Origin: Nonlabens antarcticus | Lineage (GTDB): Bacteria > Bacteroidota > Bacteroidia > Flavobacteriales > Flavobacteriaceae | Length of the DNA: 64,000 bases | Assembly: GCF_015356755.1 (NCBI RefSeq) | Contig: NZ_JADFCO010000066.1 | Span: forward strand, 62,001-126,000 | Direction of reading: 5' to 3' | Shown here: one piece after another, positions 26,698-35,746 of the stretch | How positions within the stretch are numbered: position 1 is the first letter of the stretch | Layout: every line of letters begins with the position of its first letter | Made by a program: the position numbers and the translations under genes | Notes under the pieces: model-generated | Databases searched by the model: none | What the model was told of the DNA's origin: nothing | What the model saw: only the letters and a program-made list of their open reading frames with translations

Positions 26698-27918
26698 TTA
26701 ATTTCTGAGCAATCTTTTTCGATTTACTTGGAATTCCATTTTCTGGCCATTCTTTAGATATTGAACCGTAATGGAGTCCAATTTTTCTTCCACCTTATTA
26801 TTAGTTAGACGGCAAGCAGATAGCTTGTTTAGATTCTGCAAACTAGTGTTGTTGATAGAAAGGATTGTATCTCCTATCTTAATAGGTAAATCGATTTCTG
26901 GAATTGTATAGGCTACGATAGCCTTCAGGGTATTTAATCTATAGGCAAACCCAAAAGTTTTATAGTCTGAATTATCATTAGGCGCCACTTCTTTCCAATA
27001 GATTTTATTGGTTTTCCAGTCAATAATAGAGATATAATTGTCAATCAATTCATTCCCTATCAAGTTAGAATTCCCATTTCTAATAACGATATCTTCTAGT
27101 TGAATACCTCCTAAGTCGATTTGTTTCACTTTATAAATAGATCGTTCCTGCGCTTTCCCAGCCCCAAAAATCCCTGCAGATAAAACTCCTGAGATTGTCA
27201 CCTTTTCGAAATTATCTAAATGTTCTGATTCATTTATTGTAACGCCGCCAGTGAAGCCCGTATCATAGGTAAATTCTGTTTTTTGATCATTGATGGTCAC
27301 ATCAAAAAGTGGCGTCATCTGCGGTTTTTTAGGATGAAATCCTATAGTTTCAAAGTCTGAGGCATCAAAAGCTTCCAGAGAATTTGCGATTTGAATTTCT
27401 TTTTTTTGATAGTCAAATTTCCAGACGGACACCGCCATTTGATTAGCTCCTAAAATCCCGTCATATCCCATACACTCTATTTCAAAGGCAGTATCAAGGT
27501 CATTTACAACGGCGCCCACGTTGCGGTAAGTCAGGCTGCCCAATTTTATTTCTGGGACTACTACAAATTGTTGATTTTTCTTGACTCCTTGAGAATCTCC
27601 CATCTGGTAATCCTTACTTTTCTTGATATTCAAATCTGCCAAAATCGCAGATGAAATTATGGTAGGTGCTCCCGTGTCCACAAGAAATCGGTAGGTTTTA
27701 GAATTGATTTCCACTTGCACGATGGGCAAGTCATTATATTCAAAAGGGATGGTTACAATTTGCTCATTTCCAGAAACGCTTTCTTTTCCAAAAACTTTCA
27801 ACGCAGTAGCACAGCCAGTGAAAATGAGGCAAATCATTATAATTATAAATGATTTAAAAGGAGTTTTCACGAAAGTTCGCTTTCGCGAAAGCGTGTTCAA
27901 CGACTTAATCAGCTTCAT
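26698..27918 (-). CDS. Lipoprotein aspartyl protease with PDZ domain
   Basis: The 406-residue protein has a lipoprotein signal with lipobox LIFTGC (Cys36), two retropepsin-like halves with DTGAP (residues 81-85) and DTGFTG (219-224), and a C-terminal PDZ domain (about 320-400, IKIGDTILSINNTSL). It should be a periplasmic or outer-membrane-anchored aspartic protease. A palindrome copy encodes LSRKR at residues 10-14, giving the basic n-region of the signal peptide; the next ATG (codon 28) would leave too short a signal. It overlaps the upstream SIMPL gene by 14 bases. Confidence 0.87.
   Translation of the reverse strand: MKLIKSLNTLSRKRTFVKTPFKSFIIIMICLIFTGCATALKVFGKESVSGNEQIVTIPFEYNDLPIVQVEINSKTYRFLVDTGAPTIISSAILADLNIKKSKDYQMGDSQGVKKNQQFVVVPEIKLGSLTYRNVGAVVNDLDTAFEIECMGYDGILGANQMAVSVWKFDYQKKEIQIANSLEAFDASDFETIGFHPKKPQMTPLFDVTINDQKTEFTYDTGFTGGVTINESEHLDNFEKVTISGVLSAGIFGAGKAQERSIYKVKQIDLGGIQLEDIVIRNGNSNLIGNELIDNYISIIDWKTNKIYWKEVAPNDNSDYKTFGFAYRLNTLKAIVAYTIPEIDLPIKIGDTILSINNTSLQNLNKLSACRLTNNKVEEKLDSITVQYLKNGQKMEFQVNRKRLLRN
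27879..27892. repeat. Dispersed palindrome copy 8 (start of aspartyl protease gene)
   Basis: Exact GCTTTCGCGAAAGC; read on the minus strand as TLSRKR at codons 9-14 of the aspartyl protease, in the signal-peptide n-region. Confidence 0.9.
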
Positions 27919-28636
27919 AAACTAACTTCATGGTGATGGTCGCGGTTTTGTCTTTAGAGCTGGTATTATAGGTACCGCCCCAGCTATAATCCTCTGAGCT
28001 GTTTTGACCAGTAATCTGGAAAACACCCATGTCTGCAGACTTTAGATCGCCCAGTTTTCCACCAGAATTCTCTGCGATTTTTTCCGCTCTAAGTCTGGCA
28101 TCTTCCGTGGCTTTGGAAATCATTTCTATTTTAAGATCGGCTAGTTTTGTATAGTAATACCTTGGTGATTGGGAATAGAACTGAACGCCTTGATTGAGCA
28201 ATTCCGTCACCTCACGAGAGATCTTTTCTATCTTCTCCACATCATTAGATTGTACGCTAATGGTCTGAGATAGTTCAAAACCTACGAAGTTCTCACCTTG
28301 ATAATTTCCATTGTCCCCATAAATAGGAGTTGTATTCTTTGACGTATTGACGGCACTGAAAACAAGTGTTGATGCATCTAGACCTTTGTTTTTAAGGTAA
28401 GCTTCAATCGTCTCTTTATTTTCTGCAATCTCATTGTAGGCATTGCTCAAGATAGAACTGTTTGCCGTGAATCGTCCTTCCCACACGATTAGATCTGATA
28501 CAAAATCTTGTGTTCCTGAACCAGTCACGCCTATTGTTCCTTGTTTGTTATTGCGATTCATAAATGCATTACCTAAGAAAACAGCGGCTAGCACGATGGC
28601 AATCCCAAATATGATTGCACTTACTGAGTTTTTCAT
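27905..28636 (-). CDS. SIMPL-domain (DUF541) membrane-anchored protein
   Basis: The 243-residue protein has an N-terminal hydrophobic anchor (residues 5-26) followed by one SIMPL domain. The pattern includes ITVTGSG-like GTIGVTGSGTQDF, LNQGVQFYSQSPRYYYTKLADLKIEMISKATEDARLRAEKIAENSGGKLGDL and a last strand TATITMKLVYE. SIMPL proteins lie in the periplasm or on the surface and have been tied to stress responses and oligomer formation, but the mechanism is unclear. Its end overlaps the protease start by 14 bases, so the two are translationally coupled. Confidence 0.85.
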   Translation of the reverse strand: MKNSVSAIIFGIAIVLAAVFLGNAFMNRNNKQGTIGVTGSGTQDFVSDLIVWEGRFTANSSILSNAYNEIAENKETIEAYLKNKGLDASTLVFSAVNTSKNTTPIYGDNGNYQGENFVGFELSQTISVQSNDVEKIEKISREVTELLNQGVQFYSQSPRYYYTKLADLKIEMISKATEDARLRAEKIAENSGGKLGDLKSADMGVFQITGQNSSEDYSWGGTYNTSSKDKTATITMKLVYEAD

Positions 28637-28966
28637 AATTATCCAATTTATGCTTTAAAAGTACCAAATTTTGCGCGGTACTTGATGCCCTTTCTAGAAT
28701 AACTAGAAGATCATTAGACCTTAATGACGCCCACTATTTTTCAAACTTTGATAGTATGGAATGAGTTCAAATTTATCTCAATTCAGTAATAAAGAAACAA
28801 TAATATTCCACGGCTGTTGAGCTAGAATTCTTCTTTGGTGCTACAAAATAAAATTCAGACTTGTCTTAAACTGGATGTTTTAGAGTCACAGACTGCAGTG
28901 GGCTTCTAGTGTGAATATCGCATTTATTAAAAATGGTACCATTTACAATAGAAAAATTCTGAGTTG

Positions 28967-28980
28967 GCTTTCGCGAAAGC
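28967..28980. repeat. Dispersed palindrome copy 9 (upstream of carboxylase gene)
   Basis: Exact GCTTTCGCGAAAGC, intergenic, 36 bases before the TATTTTTG promoter element of the acyl-CoA carboxylase gene. Confidence 0.9.
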
Positions 28981-29015
28981 GGAATAAACAGCAACATCTT
29001 CACATCTAAAATCGC

Positions 29016-29023
29016 TATTTTTG
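29016..29023 (+). promoter_or_regulatory. Promoter -7 element of the acyl-CoA carboxylase gene
   Basis: TATTTTTG matches TAnnTTTG and ends 16 bases before the ATG at 29040. Confidence 0.55.
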
Positions 29024-29039
29024 GTAAAAACCAAAATTG

Positions 29040-30668
29040 ATGGATCTAGAATTCAATAAAAACGAAGATCATAATAAATTGTTGCTGTCAGACATGCGCC
29101 GCAAGCTAGGTGAGGTGCATAAAGGAGGCGGTGAAAAGCGTATAGAAAAGCAGCATGCAAAGGGCAAAATGACTGCTCATGAACGTATAGATTACTTACT
29201 TGATTATCCTAAAAAGGCTATAGAAATTGCAGCTTTTGCCGGTGATCAAATGTATGAGGAGCATGGTGGTTGTCCCAGTGGTGGTGTAGTAATTAAAATA
29301 GGTCACGTTCAAGGCAGACAGGTAATTGTAGTGGCAAACGATGCTACTGTAAAGGCTGGAGCCTGGTTTCCTATAACTGGAAAAAAGAACCTACGGGCTC
29401 AAGAAATAGCTATGGAAAATAGATTGCCCATTATCTATTTAGTAGATAGTGCGGGTGTTTATTTGCCTATGCAGGACGAGATTTTCCCTGATAAAGAGCA
29501 TTTTGGTCGCATATTTAGAAATAATGCGGTGATGAGTAGTATGGGAATCACGCAGATCGCTGCCGTCATGGGAAGCTGTGTTGCTGGTGGCGCTTATTTA
29601 CCCATCATGAGTGATGAAGCTTTAATCGTTGATAAAACCGGAAGTATTTTTCTTGCGGGAAGCTACCTGGTAAAGGCTGCGATAGGCGAGAGCATTGATA
29701 ACGAGACTTTAGGTGGTGCGACTACACACTGTGAAATTAGTGGAGTTACAGACTATAAAGCAAAAGATGATAAAGATGCGCTGGACAAGATCAAGCGTAT
29801 TATGGATAAAATAGGTGATTATGACAAAGCAGGTTTTAGCAAAGTCAAAGCTGTAAAGCCAGCAAAGGATCCAGAAGAATTATTTGGTATTCTGCCACGT
29901 GAGCGCAATGCACAATACAACATGATGGAAATCATAGAGCGTATGATTGATGCAGATACTTTTGAAGAATACAAAGCTGGTTATGGCCAAACCATTATTA
30001 CCGGTTACGCGCGTATTGATGGATGGGCTGTAGGCATCGTTGCAAATCAACGTAAAATTGTAAAGACCGCTAAAGGCGAGATGCAATTTGGTGGTGTGAT
30101 CTACAGCGATAGTGCGGATAAATCAACACGCTTTATAGCCAACTGTAACCAAAAGAAGATTCCGCTAGTATTTTTACAGGATGTTACCGGTTTTATGGTA
30201 GGATCAAAATCAGAACATGGTGGTATCATAAAAGATGGTGCAAAAATGGTGAGTGCCGTATCTAATAGTGTGGTGCCAAAGTTTACAGTGATCATAGGAA
30301 ATAGTTATGGAGCTGGAAATTATGCGATGTGTGGTAAAGCATATGATCCACGGTTGATATTTGCATGGCCTAGTGCTGAGCTTGCCGTTATGAGTGGGAA
30401 TAGTGCCGCCAAAGTATTGATGCAGATAGAAAAGGCATCCCTTGAAAAATCAGGCAATAAACTGAGTGAGGAAGAAGAAAAAGAATTGTTTGCAAAAACA
30501 AAGGACAGGTACGATCATCAGGTATCTCCCTATTATGCAGCTGCAAGAATCTGGACCGATGGTATTATAGATCCTAGAGATACCAGAAAATGGATCTCTA
30601 TGGGAATAGAAGCCGCAGATCATGCTCCTATTACTAAGGATTTCAATCTGGGAGTAATACAGACTTAG
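29040..30668 (+). CDS. Acyl-CoA carboxylase beta (carboxyltransferase) subunit
   Basis: The 542-residue protein (ATG at 29040; the TTG just before it is in frame but unlikely) has the two crotonase-like halves of biotin-dependent carboxyltransferases. The first has the acyl-CoA site (DSAGVYLPMQDEIFPD, GSCVAGGAYLPIMSDE). The second has the carboxybiotin site (FLQDVTGFMVG, NSYGAGNYAMCGKAYDPRLIFAWPSAE). It belongs to the methylcrotonyl-, propionyl- or geranyl-CoA carboxylase beta group; the NSYGAGNYAM and LPMQDEIFPD patterns lean towards methylcrotonyl-CoA (leucine breakdown). No biotin-carrying subunit is nearby. A terminator follows at 30802-30836. Confidence 0.9.
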   Translation: MDLEFNKNEDHNKLLLSDMRRKLGEVHKGGGEKRIEKQHAKGKMTAHERIDYLLDYPKKAIEIAAFAGDQMYEEHGGCPSGGVVIKIGHVQGRQVIVVANDATVKAGAWFPITGKKNLRAQEIAMENRLPIIYLVDSAGVYLPMQDEIFPDKEHFGRIFRNNAVMSSMGITQIAAVMGSCVAGGAYLPIMSDEALIVDKTGSIFLAGSYLVKAAIGESIDNETLGGATTHCEISGVTDYKAKDDKDALDKIKRIMDKIGDYDKAGFSKVKAVKPAKDPEELFGILPRERNAQYNMMEIIERMIDADTFEEYKAGYGQTIITGYARIDGWAVGIVANQRKIVKTAKGEMQFGGVIYSDSADKSTRFIANCNQKKIPLVFLQDVTGFMVGSKSEHGGIIKDGAKMVSAVSNSVVPKFTVIIGNSYGAGNYAMCGKAYDPRLIFAWPSAELAVMSGNSAAKVLMQIEKASLEKSGNKLSEEEEKELFAKTKDRYDHQVSPYYAAARIWTDGIIDPRDTRKWISMGIEAADHAPITKDFNLGVIQT

Positions 30669-30680
30669 TTCACAAAATTC

Positions 30681-30698
30681 CAAATCTCAAATCTCAAA
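30681..30698. repeat. AAATCTC-type short tandem repeat
   Basis: Two 7-base units CAAATCT followed by an A-rich tract. The same motif is seen at 22541 and, in three copies, at 35801-35823. Confidence 0.6.
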
Positions 30699-30801
30699 AA
30701 ACAAAAAACAAAATATAAAATTGTTTCGGGCGATTGTCGAGAAAGACATAATAAATAAGGTAGCATATAAATTTAAATTCCAATACTGGAACTGCAATCA
30801 G

Positions 30802-30836
30802 TCAGCAATCACAAATCGTGATTGCTGATTTTTTTT
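30802..30836 (+). terminator. Rho-independent terminator after the carboxylase gene
   Basis: TCAGCAATCAC pairs perfectly with GTGATTGCTGA around an AAATC loop, followed by eight T. It is 134 bases past the stop codon. Confidence 0.85.
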
Positions 30837-31010
30837 ACCTATAAATTGAATTTTCTTGGGCTTCTTCCAAAAAGCAGTTTAGAAGCAGATAATTTCCAGC
30901 GTCATTTTCACTTGCGAATTGATCATTCAGATTTACGCCTTATGGGTTTTTGAAACGGGCTAAGGTTGACAGAGTTTACCCATGAACTGACAAAATCAAA
31001 TGCGATTTTC

Positions 31011-31472
31011 TCAAACGGGAACCTGCGTATTATTCTTTACCTCAGTAATCGTAAAGGAACTCTGTGTACTGCCTACATGTTCAATACTGGTCAGTTTTGC
31101 AGTCATAAATTCTCTAAAGTGTTCCATATTTCGAACGATTACCTTCAGTAAATAGTCATATTCACCACTCACGTGAAAACATTCCACAACTTCATCAAGT
31201 TTTGAAATTTGATTCTCAAACAGTTGAATGTGCTTTTGAGTATGTTGTGCTAGTTTGATGTGACAAAACACTTGAAATCCAAGGCCGACTTTCTTCTTAT
31301 CCACTAATGCTACATATTGTTTTATGATACCATTGCGCTCAAGCTTCTTGATGCGCTCATAAACTGCTGTCACCGATAAGTTCAAGTTCAGTGATAGTTT
31401 TTTATTGGTTTGTTTTGCATCATTTTGCAGTAAGTTGATCAGTTTGAGGTCGGTATGGTCTAGTTTCATCAT
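31011..31472 (-). CDS. Lrp/AsnC-family transcriptional regulator
   Basis: The 153-residue protein (start ATG, with a second in-frame ATG at codon 2) has an N-terminal winged helix-turn-helix (LDHTDLKLINLLQNDAKQTNKKLSLNLNLS, then VYERIKKLERNGII). It also has the C-terminal Lrp ligand-binding RAM domain (VECFHVSGEYDYLLKV, GVGSTQSSFTI-like HVGSTQSSFTITEV). It is divergent from a PLP C-S lyase gene, a typical arrangement in which the regulator senses an amino acid and controls the lyase and itself. An inverted repeat in the shared gap is a likely binding site. Confidence 0.92.
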   Translation of the reverse strand: MMKLDHTDLKLINLLQNDAKQTNKKLSLNLNLSVTAVYERIKKLERNGIIKQYVALVDKKKVGLGFQVFCHIKLAQHTQKHIQLFENQISKLDEVVECFHVSGEYDYLLKVIVRNMEHFREFMTAKLTSIEHVGSTQSSFTITEVKNNTQVPV

Positions 31473-31476
31473 GAAA

Positions 31477-31520
31477 ATTTATCTATCAAAATTACAGAAT
31501 TGTATCTGTCTTAGATAAAT
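31477..31520. promoter_or_regulatory. Possible Lrp operator: 9-base inverted repeat
   Basis: ATTTATCTA (31477-31485) and TAGATAAAT (31512-31520) form a perfect inverted repeat with a 26-base spacer, in the gap between the Lrp gene and the PLP lyase gene. The regulator promoter (TAATTTTG on the minus strand, 31487-31494) lies between the arms, which would allow autoregulation. Binding is inferred, not shown. Confidence 0.45.
31487..31494 (-). promoter_or_regulatory. Promoter -7 element of the Lrp gene
   Basis: The minus strand reads TAATTTTG, a TAnnTTTG match, 15 bases before the regulator start codon and between the arms of the inverted repeat. Confidence 0.45.
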
Positions 31521-31620
31521 AAACTATGGGAAACTTATAAATAGATTTTTAAACTATAATTATTATGATCTATTGAATCTTCATCTATATGATTTTACAT
31601 TTAATGAAAATATAGAACTC

Positions 31621-32826
31621 ATGGATTTCAAAGATTTCAAACCAGCAAACAACATTCAAGACCTTCAATATTTTGGAGAATTCGGTGGTGTAAATCCATC
31701 AATATCTGATTCCTCAACCTACACTTTTCTGTCGGCAAAAACCATGTTTGACACCTTTGAAGGAAATGCAGATGGTTGCTATCTTTATTCTCGTCATACC
31801 ACGCCTTCTAATTTATATTTAGGAGAAGCACTTGCCGCCATGGAAGGCACAGAAACGGCTAATGTAGCTGCGAGTGGGATGGGCGCTATTACTCCTACAA
31901 TATTACAGCTTTGTCAAGCGGGCGATCATATTGTTTCTAGTCGTACTATATATGGCGGTACCTATGCATTTCTGAAAAACTTCATCCCTAGAATGGACAT
32001 TCAAACTTCGTTTGTTGATATTACAAAACTGGAAGTTGTTGAAGCTGCGATTCGTCCGGAAACTAAAATCCTTTTCTGTGAATGTGTTAGTAATCCTTTG
32101 CTAGAAATAGCCGATATCAAAAACTTAGCAGCCCTCGCCAAAAAACACAACCTGCAACTGCTTGTGGACAATACTTTCTCTCCATTATCTATATCACCAG
32201 TAACATTAGGAGCAGATGTTGTTATGCACAGTCTTACAAAGTTCATCAATGGAAGCAGCGACACCATGGGTGGTGTCGTTTGTGGGAGTCGTGAACTAAT
32301 AGACTCTCTGCGCAGTGTAAATGATGGCGCCAGCATGTTATTAGGAGCCTCGATGGATAGTTTACGGGCGGCATCGATCCTTAAAAACTTAAGAACGCTG
32401 CATATACGCATGCAACAACATAGTAAAAACGCTATGTTTCTTGCCCAAAAATTTGAAGCTGACGGGTTCAGAACTGTTTATCCAGGATTGAAATCTCATC
32501 CAGGTCACGAACTTATGACGTCGCAAATGAATAAACAATATGGATATGGTGGTATGCTTACTATAGATGTTGGAAGTCTGGATCGCGCAAACGCATTGAT
32601 GGAACTGATGCAGGAAAGAAACCTGGGATACCTAGCGGTAAGTTTAGGGTTCTACAAAACCTTGTTCTCTGCACCCGGTTCTTCTACCTCTAGTGAGATA
32701 CCCGAGGATGAGCAAGAAGAAATGGGACTGACTGATGGACTGATCAGGTTTTCCATAGGCCTTGATGCGGACATTGAACGTACCTATGAGCTTATGAAAC
32801 AATGTATGGTAGAGACATTAAAATAG
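31621..32826 (+). CDS. PLP-dependent Cys/Met metabolism enzyme, methionine gamma-lyase type
   Basis: From the preferred start (MDFKDFKPAN) the protein has 401 residues. It is a fold type I PLP enzyme of the gamma-lyase/synthase family: YSRHTTPSNLYLGEALAAMEGTE, SGMGAITPTILQL, VDNTFSPLSISPVTLGADVVMHSLTKFINGSSD with the PLP lysine at about residue 207, and FSIGLDADIERT. The family includes methionine gamma-lyase, cystathionine gamma-lyase and O-acetylhomoserine sulfhydrylase; the divergent Lrp gene favours an amino-acid-inducible lyase. The ATG 16 codons upstream gives a leader not typical of the family. Confidence 0.87.
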   Translation: MDFKDFKPANNIQDLQYFGEFGGVNPSISDSSTYTFLSAKTMFDTFEGNADGCYLYSRHTTPSNLYLGEALAAMEGTETANVAASGMGAITPTILQLCQAGDHIVSSRTIYGGTYAFLKNFIPRMDIQTSFVDITKLEVVEAAIRPETKILFCECVSNPLLEIADIKNLAALAKKHNLQLLVDNTFSPLSISPVTLGADVVMHSLTKFINGSSDTMGGVVCGSRELIDSLRSVNDGASMLLGASMDSLRAASILKNLRTLHIRMQQHSKNAMFLAQKFEADGFRTVYPGLKSHPGHELMTSQMNKQYGYGGMLTIDVGSLDRANALMELMQERNLGYLAVSLGFYKTLFSAPGSSTSSEIPEDEQEEMGLTDGLIRFSIGLDADIERTYELMKQCMVETLK

Positions 32827-33101
32827 AATATTTATGGCTCGAGTGAAAAATTAGGAGTCTCAAAATATTTTTTCAACGTGCTATCACTGACTATGGAATT
32901 GAGCAACATTTTTTTAAGTACAGAGTATTCAAAACCGACATGTAAAACATGGAAATGATTGAGTACGCACAATTATTCTAAATTATTCGTTGCTATTTTT
33001 TATTTAAAAGACCTAAGCTGTAAATCGCTTCATTTTTTACGATGGACAGACTCTCGCTCGGTTTAATAATTCACTGTATATTTAAATCATAAAGATTTCG
33101 T

Positions 33102-33959
33102 ATGAATTGCAAGTTGCCTTTAGTAGGCATAATATTTTTGATTTCAATAACAGCCTCGTTCGCTCAACAAAATAGGAGCGATCTTTTTAAAAGATATGTT
33201 TCGATTGAAAATGTTGTTGATTCTGAAGGTTTAGAATTGATGATTCTTAAGAGCGATACTTTAGTTAGATCAGATAGAACATTTGGTAAGGTTGCTGATA
33301 AGGAGATTTATCAAGATGATTTTATTTACAAGAAGTACCTCCAGTTTGCATTCTCAAAAGCAAATAACGATAAAGATTCTAAATATCGTGTGCCCATTAT
33401 TCAATGGAAGGAAGACATTGAGATTTACTTAGATAAAAATTTACCTAAAGGATTGAGAAAACGCTTTGAATCCCACGTTAATGATTCCTATAGGCAGATT
33501 CCCAATTTATTGATTGACTTTACTCGGCATAAAAATGAGGCTTCCATAGCATTCATAAATACGGATAAGGCCGTTTATCAAATAAATCCAGAATCCAGAA
33601 AATATAAATATTATCAAAAACAGTTCCCTGACGGCTTGCCTTTTGATCACATTAAATTACAACAGTCCAGTAATTTTGATGGTATGAGAAATCCGGCGCT
33701 GGTTCAAATAAATTACGATATTATAAATTTTGAAGATGCTGCGTTAAAGAAAATGAAGCATTTATTTTATCTCATATTGACAGGTTTTAGACCTTCTAAT
33801 TACGGAAATGTGGGAAGCTTCACAACATACGGATATGAAAATCAAGAAGTCATAGAAGAAATGGACAGAGACCTTTTAAAAATGCACTATCATGTAATTT
33901 GGAATAAGGGTCCTACCTATAAAGATTTTATAAGTTTAACTAATCCTAATTATGAATAA
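33102..33959 (+). CDS. Secreted protein of unknown function, first of a tandem pair
   Basis: The 285-residue protein has a signal peptide cleaved after SFAQ (residue 21). I cannot place it firmly. Its order of elements (WKEDIEIYLD strand, a long helix, a strand-rich part and a final helix with EEMDRDLLKMHYHVIWNKGPT) recalls DUF2927-like degenerate metzincin folds, and no zinc HExxH motif is present. The next gene, overlapping by 8 bases, encodes a protein with the same signal-peptide layout and similar segments, so the two are probable paralogues. Function is unknown; a periplasmic or surface location is likely. Confidence 0.7.
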   Translation: MNCKLPLVGIIFLISITASFAQQNRSDLFKRYVSIENVVDSEGLELMILKSDTLVRSDRTFGKVADKEIYQDDFIYKKYLQFAFSKANNDKDSKYRVPIIQWKEDIEIYLDKNLPKGLRKRFESHVNDSYRQIPNLLIDFTRHKNEASIAFINTDKAVYQINPESRKYKYYQKQFPDGLPFDHIKLQQSSNFDGMRNPALVQINYDIINFEDAALKKMKHLFYLILTGFRPSNYGNVGSFTTYGYENQEVIEEMDRDLLKMHYHVIWNKGPTYKDFISLTNPNYE

Positions 33960-34842
33960 AGTCATACTCGCTTTAACCGTACTAATTCTATGTTCTTCTT
34001 TGTCTTTAGCCCAGCACGGCACGGAGGGATCAGAATTAATTTCTCTAGAGAGTTTTATGCAAATTAGTGGGCTCAAAAAAAATGAGGTTCCAAAAGAGGC
34101 GATAATATTTAAAGATCAAGATACTCTTATTAGAGCGCGTTTTGAAACTAAGGCAAACGATAGCTTGATAAGTGTTCCCTATGATTATCGTTCTAAAGAA
34201 TTTACAGATTTATATAAAAAAGTCGCTTTTGTAGACCCGAATAGAAACGACACAATTCCAGCTAGAATGCGGTATTGGAAAGATGAGATGCGGGTTTATT
34301 TTGCAGAGGAAGTCGATAGGAAGGATAAAAAAGGATTGACTGCTTTTGCTGATGAAATTTTTAAACAAGTAGACAGCCTCAAAATACGAATAGTTCGCAA
34401 ATTAGAAGACGCTAATTTTATAGTTTATTACAGCAACCACTATGAATTCGAGCCTAGAATGAGCAAAACGGCTCATATAGATTATTATTTGTCATGGAAT
34501 GGAGCGTTCATTGATCGAGGCTTTTTGAGAGTAGATAAAGAACGATATTTTAATGATGATCAAAGACTCCAGAGCCTCAAGCGGTACTTTTTTAGAACGT
34601 TAGGATATTTCAACGGTACCAATAGTCTTGATTGTGGTAGTTATTTTTCAACGTGCTCAAATGCGGAAGATTCATTGAGCCAGTTAGATCTCGAGCTGTT
34701 ACAATACCATTATTCTTATGGAATATGTAAAGGAGTAACGTTACAAACATATGACGAGCAACTCGAGAGTGCCCAAACCTATAAAAAAGAAGGAATTATA
34801 TTCTCAGTCTTACATGACAAAAGTATATTTTCAAAAGACTAG
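33952..34842 (+). CDS. Secreted protein of unknown function, second of a tandem pair
   Basis: The 296-residue protein has a signal peptide cleaved after SLAQ (about residue 20). It matches its neighbour in outline: RYWKDEMRVYFAEEV corresponds to WKEDIEIYLDKNL, and LSQLDLELLQYHYSYGICKGVT corresponds to IEEMDRDLLKMHYHVIWNKGPT. A pair of cysteines (DCGSYFSTC) is specific to this copy. The start overlaps the end of the first gene by 8 bases, indicating coupling. As for its partner, a degenerate metzincin-like (DUF2927-like) fold is only a suggestion. Confidence 0.7.
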   Translation: MNKVILALTVLILCSSLSLAQHGTEGSELISLESFMQISGLKKNEVPKEAIIFKDQDTLIRARFETKANDSLISVPYDYRSKEFTDLYKKVAFVDPNRNDTIPARMRYWKDEMRVYFAEEVDRKDKKGLTAFADEIFKQVDSLKIRIVRKLEDANFIVYYSNHYEFEPRMSKTAHIDYYLSWNGAFIDRGFLRVDKERYFNDDQRLQSLKRYFFRTLGYFNGTNSLDCGSYFSTCSNAEDSLSQLDLELLQYHYSYGICKGVTLQTYDEQLESAQTYKKEGIIFSVLHDKSIFSKD

Positions 34843-34847
34843 GTGAT

Positions 34848-35660
34848 CTACTTCAAAAGAGCAGCCATCTGCTGTTGTAGTTCCTTGGTTTTTGCTCTCG
34901 CAGCCACTGTAAAGTCTTCTTTTTGCGACGCATAAATAATACCACGGGAAGAATTCACGAGCAATCCTATTTGTTCATTTGAGCCATATTTATAGACCTC
35001 TTCAAGGCTGCCGCCCTGAGCACCCACGCCGGGAACGAGTAAGAATGAATCAGGAACTATTTGTCTGATTTCTTTGAGGTATTCTGCTTTGGTAGCACCC
35101 ACAACATACATCAATCGGTTGCTGTTTTTGTATTGGGATGCTGTTTGCAACACTTTTTGATAGAGTGGTTTTCCATCAATTATTTCCGTTTGGAAATCAA
35201 ATGCTCCTTCGTTGGATGTCAGTGCGAGGAGTATAGCAAACTTGTCCACAAATTCCAGGAAAGGCTCCACGCTGTCTTTCCCCATGTAGGGCGCGATGGT
35301 TACACTGTCAAAGTTGAGATCTTCAAAAAATGCCTTGGCATATCGTGCTGAGGTGTTTCCTATGTCGCCGCGTTTTGCATCTGCGATTGTAAAATGATCT
35401 GGATAATTTTCGTTAAGGTAACTGATAATCTTTTCTAATGATCGCCAGCCTTTCACGCCATAAGCTTCAAAGAACGCGGTATTGGGTTTGTAGGCCACGC
35501 ATAGATCGTGGGTGGCATCGATGATTACTTTCGCGAAAGCGAACATAGGATCATCTTCCTGCAATAAATGCGGTGGTATCTTTTCCAGATCAACATCAAG
35601 ACCCACGCATAAGAAGGACTTCTTTTCTTTTATTTGTTGGGTTAGCTTTGAAAGATTCAT
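34848..35660 (-). CDS. pyrF: Orotidine 5'-phosphate decarboxylase
   Basis: This 270-residue type 2 enzyme makes UMP in pyrimidine synthesis. Key parts are LCVGLDVD (residues 17-24), the catalytic [13 protein letters not shown] (residues 91-103, Lys-Asp pairs) and the phosphate-gripping [10 protein letters not shown] near-exact palindrome copy (one mismatch) encodes FAFAKV at residues 40-45, directly before the conserved [15 protein letters not shown] segment; family members commonly have FNKAI here, so the palindrome replaced codons without changing length. Confidence 0.93.
   Translation of the reverse strand: MNLSKLTQQIKEKKSFLCVGLDVDLEKIPPHLLQEDDPMFAFAKVIIDATHDLCVAYKPNTAFFEAYGVKGWRSLEKIISYLNENYPDHFTIADAKRGDIGNTSARYAKAFFEDLNFDSVTIAPYMGKDSVEPFLEFVDKFAILLALTSNEGAFDFQTEIIDGKPLYQKVLQTASQYKNSNRLMYVVGATKAEYLKEIRQIVPDSFLLVPGVGAQGGSLEEVYKYGSNEQIGLLVNSSRGIIYASQKEDFTVAARAKTKELQQQMAALLK
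35527..35540. repeat. Dispersed palindrome, one-mismatch copy (inside pyrF)
   Basis: ACTTTCGCGAAAGC differs from the core only at the first base. Read on the minus strand as AFAKV. Confidence 0.75.
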
Positions 35661-35746
35661 TCAGCCGATAATTTAAATATAATGCTGGGTGCTTTAATTG
35701 CTTATTTGTTTTTCAAATTAGCTTAAGTCTTTTTTTCTAAAATAAT

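Larger units (their letters stand above)
28637..29039. other. Intergenic region between the SIMPL and carboxylase genes
   Basis: This 403-base gap lies between divergent genes. A minus-strand TACTTTTA element at 28656-28663 may start the SIMPL/protease operon. One palindrome copy (28967-28980) lies upstream of the carboxylase promoter. The middle looks non-coding. Confidence 0.55.
30669..31010. other. Intergenic region between the carboxylase gene and lrp
   Basis: This 342-base gap contains AAATCTC-type AT-rich repeats at 30681-30698, a fragment (30723-30745) resembling the intergenic repeat at 35747 and 35864, and a strong terminator at 30802-30836. The rest shows nothing recognisable. Confidence 0.55.
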
